Part shown: piece after piece, positions 1 through 5,624 of the stretch
How positions within the stretch are numbered: position 1 is the first letter of the stretch
Layout: each line of letters begins with the position of its first letter
Assembly (NCBI GenBank): GCA_026992695.1
Contig: JALWYP010000160.1
Span: 1 to 7,006, forward strand
DNA: 7,006 nt
Reading direction: 5' to 3'
Source: Flavobacteriaceae bacterium
GTDB lineage: Bacteria > Bacteroidota > Bacteroidia > Flavobacteriales > Flavobacteriaceae
Position numbers and translations under genes: made by a program
The notes under the pieces: model-generated
Databases searched by the model: none
Told to the model about the DNA's origin: nothing
Seen by the model: only the letters and a program-made list of their open reading frames with translations

Positions 1-852
1 GAATATACGCAATCAATAATTTCTAGAATTGAATACAAAAATCTACATAACAATACCATTCTTTCCAAAAATAATATCAATGAAATTTCATTTGATGTTG
101 TGGCAAATGGTTTTGAGTTTATACTTTTTAAAATAAAAAAACCAACTATAAATATTGATGTTTCCCGTTTTTATTCAAAAGAAAATAAACAAGCGATTGT
201 TACAAATAATGAACTAAAAAAATTAATTACTTCTCAGTTAAATAAAAATATTTTGGTTCGTAACATTTCGGTTAATGATATTATAATTAATTTGAATAGT
301 ATTAAATCTAAAAAAGTACCTGTAAATACTACCATTTCAGTAAATTATAAAGCCGGATATAAAAATTCGAGTAAACCTATTGTTACACCCGATTCGGTTT
401 TAGTATCGGCTTCCGGAAAAATAATTGATACCTTAAAGCAAGTTACCACACAAGTATTAAAAATTGATGAGGTAAACCAAAAGGTTGAGGAGTTTGTGCC
501 AATTGCTATCCCTAAAGGAATAACCGACATCACGGTTTCTCCAAGACGCGTAAAAGTTACCATACCTGTTGAAGAAATTGTACAAAAAACCATTGAAGTA
601 CCTGTAAAACTAAAACACTTGCCTGTAGGAATGCGTGTTAAAATAGTTCCCGAAATGGTGTCGGTAACCTATACAACAACAGTTTCAAATTTTAATAAAA
701 TAGCTAAAGAGGACTTTGAGGTTAGTGCCGATTATAAAAGCAGAACAAAAGACGGGGCATCGTTACCAATTCTTTTAGACAATAAACCCAAAACTGCTTT
801 TGATGTAACCATTGAGCCAACTATCATTAATTTGTTAATTGTAAATAAATAA
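1..852 (+). CDS. YbbR-domain (CdaR-like) envelope protein, 5'-truncated by window edge
   Basis: The reading frame is open from base 1 to the TAA at 850-852, giving 283 visible codons; the true start lies upstream. The GTG at 100 is in frame but is probably an internal valine, because the frame upstream also reads as plausible YbbR-type protein. Two YbbR-like beta-rich repeats are visible. One is near visible residues 135-190 and has the family pattern of a conserved PV strand, then 'TPDSVLVSASG', then 'IDTLKQVTTQVLKID'. The other is near residues 220-270 and begins 'KTIEVPVKLKHLP'. Family members are usually anchored by one N-terminal membrane helix, with the repeats outside the cytoplasm; that helix would be in the missing part. 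In Firmicutes the relative CdaR modulates the diadenylate cyclase CdaA, but no cdaA is visible here, so that role is not supported. coaE follows after 2 bases, which suggests an operon. From memory, YbbR-coaE adjacency is common in Bacteroidota. Confidence 0.85.
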   Translation, partial: EYTQSIISRIEYKNLHNNTILSKNNINEISFDVVANGFEFILFKIKKPTINIDVSRFYSKENKQAIVTNNELKKLITSQLNKNILVRNISVNDIIINLNSIKSKKVPVNTTISVNYKAGYKNSSKPIVTPDSVLVSASGKIIDTLKQVTTQVLKIDEVNQKVEEFVPIAIPKGITDITVSPRRVKVTIPVEEIVQKTIEVPVKLKHLPVGMRVKIVPEMVSVTYTTTVSNFNKIAKEDFEVSADYKSRTKDGASLPILLDNKPKTAFDVTIEPTIINLLIVNK

Positions 853-854
853 TC

Positions 855-1436
855 ATGTTGGTAGTAGGTTTAACCGGAGGAATAGGCAGTGGAAAAACAA
901 CCGTTGCTTCAATGTTTAAACAGCAAGGAGTTCCGGTTTATATTGCCGATATTGAAGCAAAAAAGCTCACTAATAAATCTAAAATCATTCACCGGAAATT
1001 AACTGCTTTACTGGGTGACAAAACGTATAAGAACAGAACACTCAATAAAAAATATGTTGCAAAAAAAATATTTTCAAACCCTGAATTATTGACGCAGGTA
1101 AATGCAATTATTCATCCAAAGGTTGCGCAACATTTTAAGCGTTGGTTAAAAAAACAAAAAGGAGCTTATGTAATTAAGGAAGCCGCCATCCTTTTTGAAA
1201 GCGGAAGTTATAAAAATTGTGATAAAATTATTTTGGTTACAGCCCCTAAAGAGGAACGAATTAAGCGTGTTATGCAACGCGATAATTCTTCAAGAGATGA
1301 GGTGTTAAAACGCATGAAAAACCAGTGGGATGATGAAAAAAAACAAAAACTTGCCGATTTTATTATTGAAAATGTTAATTTAAAATCTACTCAAGAAAAA
1401 GTTTTAGAAATTCATACTATTTTATCCAAAATATAG
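855..1436 (+). CDS. coaE: Dephospho-CoA kinase
   Basis: This 193-residue protein matches the usual CoaE length of about 200. CoaE uses ATP to phosphorylate the 3'-hydroxyl of the ribose of dephospho-CoA, the last step of coenzyme A synthesis, in the cytoplasm. The P-loop is at residues 8-15 (GGIGSGKT, with K14). D32 in 'IADIEAKKL' sits where the family has its conserved substrate-binding/catalytic aspartate. 'NAIIHPKV' at 83-90 is the family CoA-binding signature, and 'ILFES' at 112-116 matches the conserved 'LLFE' segment. A lid-like 'RVMQRD...RMKNQ' region follows. The ATG at 855 puts the P-loop at the normal distance from the N-terminus. The start is 2 bases after the upstream YbbR stop, so the two genes are very likely cotranscribed and translationally coupled. 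No key residue is missing. Confidence 0.96.
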   Translation: MLVVGLTGGIGSGKTTVASMFKQQGVPVYIADIEAKKLTNKSKIIHRKLTALLGDKTYKNRTLNKKYVAKKIFSNPELLTQVNAIIHPKVAQHFKRWLKKQKGAYVIKEAAILFESGSYKNCDKIILVTAPKEERIKRVMQRDNSSRDEVLKRMKNQWDDEKKQKLADFIIENVNLKSTQEKVLEIHTILSKI

Positions 1437-1448
1437 TTTTTCTTCAAA

Positions 1449-1493
1449 TTTGTTAACATTTGGTTAAAAGCCAATGGCTCTAAATGTTAAAAT
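1449..1493 (+). promoter_or_regulatory. Putative OmpR-family operator: GTTAA direct repeats before rprX
   Basis: GTTAA occurs at 1452-1456, 1463-1467 and 1486-1490. The first two copies are 11 bp apart (about one helical turn), and the surrounding 11-mers at 1449-1459 and 1460-1470 match at 8 of 11 positions. The third copy is 23 bp further on, about two turns. Direct repeats with 11-bp spacing are the typical binding layout of PhoB/OmpR-type regulators, and the cotranscribed regulator downstream belongs to that family. With transcription starting near 1508, the first two repeats would lie near -56 and -45, a usual activator position. Autoregulation is an inference. The same bases also read as inverted repeats (TTAAC-5-GTTAA), so a dimeric regulator with a palindromic site is an alternative. 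Confidence 0.4.
1453..1490. repeat. 9-bp perfect inverted repeat in the coaE-rprX gap, with a nested palindrome
   Basis: TTAACATTT at 1453-1461 is the exact reverse complement of AAATGTTAA at 1482-1490. Inside the 20-bp centre lies a second palindrome, AGCCA-A-TGGCT (1469-1479). As RNA this could fold into an AT-rich stem carrying a small GC-richer hairpin 16 bases after the coaE stop, so it could act as a weak coaE terminator. It is not followed by a clean U tract. It overlaps the GTTAA direct repeats, and the sequence alone does not show whether it works as DNA (operator) or RNA (hairpin). Confidence 0.45.
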
Positions 1494-1495
1494 AG

Positions 1496-1503
1496 TATTT
1501 TTG
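1496..1503 (+). promoter_or_regulatory. Bacteroidota -7 promoter element for the rprXY-like operon
   Basis: TATTTTTG matches the Bacteroidota sigma-factor -7 consensus TAnnTTTG exactly, and it lies in the only sizeable gap of the plus-strand block. Only 4 bases separate it from the ATG at 1508, so transcription would begin at or very near the start codon, giving a leaderless or nearly leaderless mRNA. No good -33 TTTG is seen at the expected 17-23-base spacing, which fits a promoter needing an activator. The same 9-mer GTATTTTTG occurs before the channel gene on the minus strand. Confidence 0.5.
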
Positions 1504-1507
1504 ATTT

Positions 1508-3070
1508 ATGAACAAAAAGCTTTTTGTATTACTTATCGTGTTTATGACGCTTTCCCTTGTGGGGATTATTTTTGTTCAAGGATATTGGATTTATAATTCG
1601 TATAAAACAAAAGAAGATCAGTTTACACTTAACGTAAAGCAGTTGTTGGTTGAAACATCTAAAGAATTGCAATTACGCGAAACCGAATACTATTACTCTT
1701 TATTTAATAAAGCATTAGATAGTGTAGACTCACCCGATAATGAGCGTGTTTCTGAAATATTTTATGCCATTACCAACGATAGAAATAACGAAACTTATAT
1801 TTTTTCAGACCGCGTGATAGAAGAAGGATATAAGTTATCTTCAAGTATTTTAGATTTAGAAATAGATTCCATTCAACTTAAAAAATTATTTAATCAAAAA
1901 ACGACAACCCGAATTATTAAAGGAATTGACGAAGGACTAAACATAGAAACAACCACGAAGAATTTTAGCCGTTTAAAAGACTATGAGGTTAAACAGTTTG
2001 AAAATGCATTTAAGAATATTTCTTCAAAAAAACCAATTCATAATCGTGTAACTAAAAGTGAAGTTAAAAATCTTATTAGAAAAAAACTTAAAGAAAGAGG
2101 TCTTAACATGCACTTTGAGTTTGCAATATACAGCAACAATCTTGCAACAAAAGTTAAATCTCGCAACTTTCAATTAGATCCCAAAACCACCTACGCAGTA
2201 CCTATATTTGTTAATAAAGATTTAAATGTGGGCTACACGCTTTATGTAAATTTTGTAGATAAAGATAAATACGTACTTAGCTCTATTTTGGCAATGGCAA
2301 TTTTGTCGTTTGTATTTACCTTTATTATTTTATTTACTTATGCCAGTGCATTATATCAACTTTTACGACAGCGTAAGATTTCGCAAATAAAAACCGACTT
2401 TATTAATAACATGACACACGAGTTTAAAACACCAATTGCTACAATTAATCTTGCTCTTGATGCTTTAAATAACCCGAAAGTTTCTGAAAATAAAGATTTT
2501 ATTAAAAGGTATCACCAAATGATACGAGAAGAAAATAAACGAATGCATGCTCAAGTAGAAAATGTTTTGCGTATTTCTAAGTTGGAAAAAAATGAACTTA
2601 ATCTTCCAAAAGAACCTATTGATTTACACGGAATAATTGAAGATGCTATGTCTCACGTAAGCCTTATTGTTGAAGACAGAGGCGGTTATATAAACACACA
2701 GTTTAATGCAGATTATACTATGATAAACGGTAACGAACTGCATCTTACTAATGTGTTGGTTAATATTCTCGATAATGCGATAAAATATTCAAAAGAGGCA
2801 CCAAAAATTACAATTTCTACAAAAAATGAAAAAGATTTTATTGTAGTTTCTATTTCAGACCAAGGTATAGGAATGAGCAAAACTGCACAAAAACAAATAT
2901 TCGAAAAATTTTATAGAGAGCACACAGGAGATATTCATAACGTTAAAGGTCACGGACTTGGCTTAGCATACGTAAAAAAAATATTGGATTACCACCATGC
3001 TAAAATAGCTGTAGAAAGTGAAAAAGATAAAGGAACAACAATAACTATTAAATTTCAACTAATAAAATAA
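1508..3070 (+). CDS. rprX: Membrane sensor histidine kinase, RprX-like
   Basis: This 520-residue protein autophosphorylates on histidine and passes the phosphate to the response regulator encoded 7 bases downstream. Membrane helix 1 spans about residues 5-29 and helix 2 about 256-280. They bracket a periplasmic sensor region of about 225 residues in which I recognise no named domain. No clear HAMP domain separates helix 2 from the kinase core. The dimerisation/H-box is 'MTHEFKTP' with phosphoacceptor H304. The ATPase part has an N-box (N419, D422, N423), a G1 box 'DQGIG' (451-455), an F-box 'FEKFY' (465-469) and a G2 box 'GHGLGL' (481-486), all intact. Length, layout and the paired regulator fit RprX of Bacteroides fragilis, as I recall it. 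The symbol is by similarity and the signal sensed is unknown. A promoter motif and possible operator lie in the gap upstream. The ATG at 1508 is preferred because the next methionine would cut helix 1. Confidence 0.9.
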   Translation: MNKKLFVLLIVFMTLSLVGIIFVQGYWIYNSYKTKEDQFTLNVKQLLVETSKELQLRETEYYYSLFNKALDSVDSPDNERVSEIFYAITNDRNNETYIFSDRVIEEGYKLSSSILDLEIDSIQLKKLFNQKTTTRIIKGIDEGLNIETTTKNFSRLKDYEVKQFENAFKNISSKKPIHNRVTKSEVKNLIRKKLKERGLNMHFEFAIYSNNLATKVKSRNFQLDPKTTYAVPIFVNKDLNVGYTLYVNFVDKDKYVLSSILAMAILSFVFTFIILFTYASALYQLLRQRKISQIKTDFINNMTHEFKTPIATINLALDALNNPKVSENKDFIKRYHQMIREENKRMHAQVENVLRISKLEKNELNLPKEPIDLHGIIEDAMSHVSLIVEDRGGYINTQFNADYTMINGNELHLTNVLVNILDNAIKYSKEAPKITISTKNEKDFIVVSISDQGIGMSKTAQKQIFEKFYREHTGDIHNVKGHGLGLAYVKKILDYHHAKIAVESEKDKGTTITIKFQLIK

Positions 3071-3077
3071 AAAACCT

Positions 3078-3794
3078 ATGGAAACAGAAAACAAAAAAAT
3101 TCTACTCGTAGAAGATGATCCTAATTTTGGGACAGTACTAAAAGATTATTTAGCGATGAATGACTATGATGTTACTCATGCAAAAAACGGAATGGAAGGC
3201 TTTGAAAAGTTTAAGCGCGGGAATTATGACCTGTGTATCTTAGACGTGATGATGCCTTATAAAGATGGTTTTACACTTGCCAAAGAAATACGCGAAAAAG
3301 ACAGCGAAATACCTATTATTTTTCTTACCGCCAAAGCGTTAAAAGAAGATGTTTTAAAAGGGTACAAAGTAGGAGCAGACGATTATTTAAACAAACCTTT
3401 TGACAGCGAAGTACTTTTAATGAAAATTAAAGCCATTATAAACCGAAAATCTCAAGACTCTGTTGCAGATAGTAAAGAGTTTGAATTTAAAATTGGAGAT
3501 TTCTTTTTAAACTCAAAACTTCGATTTTTGTCTTATAAAGATGAAAAACCCGTAAAACTTTCGCCAAAAGAAAACGAATTATTACGCTTGTTGGCTTTGC
3601 ATAAAAACGATTTAATGCCTCGTGAACTAGCTCTTAAAAAAATATGGCGAGACGATAATTATTTTACTTCTCGAAGTATGGATGTGTATATTGCAAAACT
3701 TAGAAAATACCTAAGTAAAGATTCCGGTGTCGAAATTGTAAATATTCACGGTGAAGGATTTAGACTTATTGTAAAAGACGAAGTAGAAATGTAA
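3078..3794 (+). CDS. rprY: OmpR/PhoB-family response regulator, RprY-like
   Basis: This 238-residue DNA-binding regulator is the expected partner of the kinase encoded just upstream. The receiver domain covers about residues 6-122, with acidic pocket D13/D14, phosphoacceptor D56 in 'LCILDVMMP', switch residues T84 and Y103, and conserved K106 in 'NKPF'. The C-terminal winged helix (about 135-232) shows the family pattern 'LSPKENELLRLL', then 'RSMDVYIAKLRKYL' in the recognition-helix region, then 'IHGEGFRL'. Segments such as 'YDLCILDVMMP', 'DGFTLA', 'IPIIFLTAK' and 'DDNYF.SRSMDVYI.KLRK' closely match RprY of Bacteroides as I recall it, so I use that symbol by similarity. The regulon cannot be read from this window apart from a possible autoregulatory site before rprX. 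The stop codon is 10 bp from the convergent miaA stop. No residue needed for phosphorylation is missing. Confidence 0.93.
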   Translation: METENKKILLVEDDPNFGTVLKDYLAMNDYDVTHAKNGMEGFEKFKRGNYDLCILDVMMPYKDGFTLAKEIREKDSEIPIIFLTAKALKEDVLKGYKVGADDYLNKPFDSEVLLMKIKAIINRKSQDSVADSKEFEFKIGDFFLNSKLRFLSYKDEKPVKLSPKENELLRLLALHKNDLMPRELALKKIWRDDNYFTSRSMDVYIAKLRKYLSKDSGVEIVNIHGEGFRLIVKDEVEM

Positions 3795-3796
3795 CT

Positions 3797-3827
3797 GTAA
3801 AAAGTTAGTAACAGGTGATTTTTTTAC
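3797..3827. terminator. Weak candidate bidirectional hairpin between convergent genes
   Basis: GTAAAAA at 3797-3803 is the exact reverse complement of TTTTTAC at 3821-3827, with a small palindrome GTTA-G-TAAC (3804-3812) in the loop. It sits where both the rprY-like and miaA transcripts must end, and it overlaps the last miaA codons. The stem is only 7 bp and almost all A/T, and no U tract follows on either strand, so this is a weak call based mainly on position. Confidence 0.22.
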
Positions 3828-4725
3828 GAATAAATTCAATGATTTTATCAGTTTTTTCATCGTACTGAAACCACTGTATTTCTTTGTTTTTTCTAAACCA
3901 AGTGCCTTGGCGTTTGGCAAATCGGCGTGTGTTTTTTTTAATTTCAAAAACAGCTTCTTCCAACGTTGTTTTTTCTTCAAAGTAAGCAAATAACTCTTTG
4001 TATCCCACTGTTTGTAATGCATTTAGGTGTTTAAAGGGTAGGAGCGTCTTCACCTCTTCAACTAACCCTTCTTTTAACATACAATCAACTCGTTTATTAA
4101 TTCTTTGGTACAAAACAGATCTTTCGGCTTGTAAGCCTATATACAATGTACTAAAGAATCGAGTTTTCTTTTTTTTATTTAAAAATGAAGAATAAGGTTG
4201 CCCGGAAGCTCGATACACTTCAATTGCTCGTATTAATCTGTGTGGGTTATCTTTATCTACTTTCTGAAAATACACGAGATCTATACGTTGTAATTCTTCT
4301 TGTAAAAAAGTAATTCCTTTTTCCTTAAATTGCTCGTTTAATTCTTGTCTTATTTCTTTTGGTACATCGGGGAAATAATCCAACCCCTTTACAACAGCAT
4401 CTATATACAAACCCGAACCTCCTACTAATACAACTACTTGGTTTTTTGTAAAAAGAGTAGTTAAAAGTTGCAAGGCTTCTTTTTCAAAATCTCCTACCGA
4501 AAAAGTTTCAGTTATGCTTTTATGTTGTATAAAATGGTGAGGAACTGCTTGTAATTCAGATCGTGAAGGTACGGCTGTACCAATGGACATTTCTTTATAA
4601 AATTGTCTCGAATCGGCAGAAACAATTTGGGTGTTAAAAGCCTTAGCAATGGCAATGGCAAGTTTTGTTTTTCCTATGGCAGTTGCACCAACTACACAAA
4701 TAAGAAGCGGCTTTTGTTTGTTCAT
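3805..4725 (-). CDS. miaA: tRNA dimethylallyltransferase
   Basis: MiaA transfers a dimethylallyl group from DMAPP to N6 of A37 in tRNAs that read UNN codons; the product is often further methylthiolated by MiaB. This 306-residue protein is of normal length. The P-loop is at 13-20 (GATAIGKT, with K19). 'SADSRQFYKEMSIGTA' at 36-51 contains D38, the expected general base. 'GGSGLY' at 102-107 corresponds to the family GGTxLY motif, with serine in place of threonine; from memory this variant is frequent in Bacteroidota. 'DNPHRLIRAIEVY' at 159-171 and 'LQTVGYKEL' at 237-245 are conserved tRNA-binding and core motifs, and the basic 'RRFAKRQGTWFR' at 267-278 is typical of the C-terminal end. The ATG at 4725 follows the channel TAG stop after 2 bases (TAGAAATG), so translation is probably coupled. 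Confidence 0.96.
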   Translation of the reverse strand: MNKQKPLLICVVGATAIGKTKLAIAIAKAFNTQIVSADSRQFYKEMSIGTAVPSRSELQAVPHHFIQHKSITETFSVGDFEKEALQLLTTLFTKNQVVVLVGGSGLYIDAVVKGLDYFPDVPKEIRQELNEQFKEKGITFLQEELQRIDLVYFQKVDKDNPHRLIRAIEVYRASGQPYSSFLNKKKKTRFFSTLYIGLQAERSVLYQRINKRVDCMLKEGLVEEVKTLLPFKHLNALQTVGYKELFAYFEEKTTLEEAVFEIKKNTRRFAKRQGTWFRKNKEIQWFQYDEKTDKIIEFIRKKITCY

Positions 4726-4727
4726 TT

Positions 4728-5567
4728 CTATTCTTTAAAATGAAGTGTAGCTCCGCAATTATAACAATACTTAGCGTCATCGGGATGTCCCGAAGCCAAA
4801 CAATTAGAACAAACTTGTGAGTTTACATGCACATCTTCCAATTCTTTTTTTGTGTATTCGGCGGTTACAATTCCGGTGGGTACAGCAATAATTCCGTATC
4901 CCATAATCATAATTATAGCAGCAATAAATTGTCCAAACGGAGTAACCGGAGCAATGTCGCCATAACCTACTGTGGTTAACGTAACAATAGCCCAATAAAC
5001 ACTTCTCGGAATACTTGTAAATCCGCTACCTGAATCTCCTTCAACTAAATACATTACTGTTCCTAGAATGATAGAAAGTATAAAAACGGCAAATAAAAAT
5101 ACCGCGATTTTAGGGCGACTGGCTTTTAACGATTTCATAAGTTTGTTAGACTCTCCTATAAATCTAGCCAATTTTAATACTCTAAAAACTCTTAATAAAC
5201 GCAATGCTCGTAACGCAACTAATGCGTGGGTGCCAACAAAGAAAAACGAAAGATATTTTGGTATGGTTGATAACAAATCGATGATTCCGTAAAAACTAAA
5301 AATATATTCTTTGGGTTTTTTTATAGAAACGATTCGTAAAATATATTCAATAGTAAAAAGGATGGTTACCGTCCACTCTGCGTAGTTTAAAAACGCACCG
5401 TGTTTTTGGGCAAATTCAGAAACACTATCTAGCATTACCAGTACAATACTCCCTAAAATTAAAATAAGTAAAATAATGTCAAAAAGCTTTCCTTCGGGGG
5501 TGTCTGCTTCGTAAATAATTTCGTGTAAACGTGATTGCCAGGTATGTTCTTTTTTTTCTTTTCGCAA
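4728..5567 (-). CDS. Voltage-gated K+ channel-type ion transporter with C-terminal zinc ribbon
   Basis: This 279-residue inner-membrane protein has the six-helix Kv plan. S1 is about 29-47, S2 about 62-80 (with E74), S3 about 88-104 (with D97) and S4 about 118-136. S4 carries a basic residue at every third position (R120, R123, R126, R129, K132, R135). S5 is about 153-174. The pore loop has the K+ selectivity filter 'TTVGYGD' at 198-204, and S6 is about 210-237. The cytoplasmic tail ends in a CxxC-x11-CxxC ribbon (C253, C256, C268, C271), likely binding one Zn2+. The start is TTG at 5567, because the frame has a stop (TAA) five codons upstream and no ATG before M45, which lies inside S1. The predicted N-terminus then gives a normal cytoplasmic lead into 'DTPEGKLFD'. 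A -7-like promoter motif lies 23 bases upstream, and miaA follows closely downstream. The gating role is inferred from the family only. Confidence 0.9.
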   Translation of the reverse strand: MRKEKKEHTWQSRLHEIIYEADTPEGKLFDIILLILILGSIVLVMLDSVSEFAQKHGAFLNYAEWTVTILFTIEYILRIVSIKKPKEYIFSFYGIIDLLSTIPKYLSFFFVGTHALVALRALRLLRVFRVLKLARFIGESNKLMKSLKASRPKIAVFLFAVFILSIILGTVMYLVEGDSGSGFTSIPRSVYWAIVTLTTVGYGDIAPVTPFGQFIAAIIMIMGYGIIAVPTGIVTAEYTKKELEDVHVNSQVCSNCLASGHPDDAKYCYNCGATLHFKE

Positions 5568-5585
5568 CTGAAATAGATTTTATTC

Positions 5586-5624
5586 GAAACCAAAAATACG
5601 GAAGTTTTATGATATTTTTGTTTC
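5586..5624. repeat. Inverted repeat over the nuclease stop codon; one arm is the channel promoter motif
   Basis: The bases at 5586-5598 (GAAACCAAAAATA) and 5613-5624 (TATTTTTGTTTC) are reverse complements over 12 pairs, with one extra C in the left arm; the 14-base loop (5599-5612) contains the nuclease TAA stop (5607-5609). In the minus-strand mRNA this could form a hairpin at the end of the nuclease gene. It is AT-rich, and the bases after it (GAATAAAATC) are not a U tract, so terminator function is uncertain. The 3' arm on that strand contains the TATTTTTG element. Confidence 0.4.
5591..5598 (-). promoter_or_regulatory. Bacteroidota -7 promoter element for the channel-miaA unit
   Basis: On the minus strand these bases read TATTTTTG, an exact TAnnTTTG match, preceded by G exactly as in the rprX promoter (GTATTTTTG). 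It lies in the 39-bp gap between the nuclease stop and the TTG start of the channel, 23 bases before that start, leaving room for a 5' leader of roughly 15-20 bases. No clear -33 TTTG is present at the expected spacing. In AT-rich DNA such matches arise by chance, so its position in the gap is the main support. Confidence 0.4.

Noticed and set aside
100..102. GTG as the start of the YbbR-domain gene
   Set aside because: The frame is open to base 1 and the upstream residues read as the same YbbR-type protein. Starting here would also lack the N-terminal membrane helix expected in the family.
345..593. Minus-strand open frame inside the YbbR gene
   Set aside because: It is fully inside a recognisable gene and has no recognisable motif or upstream signal.
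3711..4022. Minus-strand open frame across the convergent junction
   Set aside because: It overlaps the end of the rprY-like gene and the end of miaA in other frames, both of which are strongly supported by motifs. Its own product resembles no family.
3998..4195. Plus-strand open frame inside miaA
   Set aside because: It is antisense to conserved miaA sequence and has no family resemblance.
4804..5292. Two short open frames (4804-4995 minus, 5068-5292 plus) inside the channel gene
   Set aside because: Both are out-of-frame shadows of the pore and voltage-sensor coding sequence.
5613..5620. Plus-strand TATTTTTG as a promoter
   Set aside because: It matches the -7 consensus, but no plus-strand gene follows. 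It is better explained as the arm of the inverted repeat at the end of the nuclease gene.
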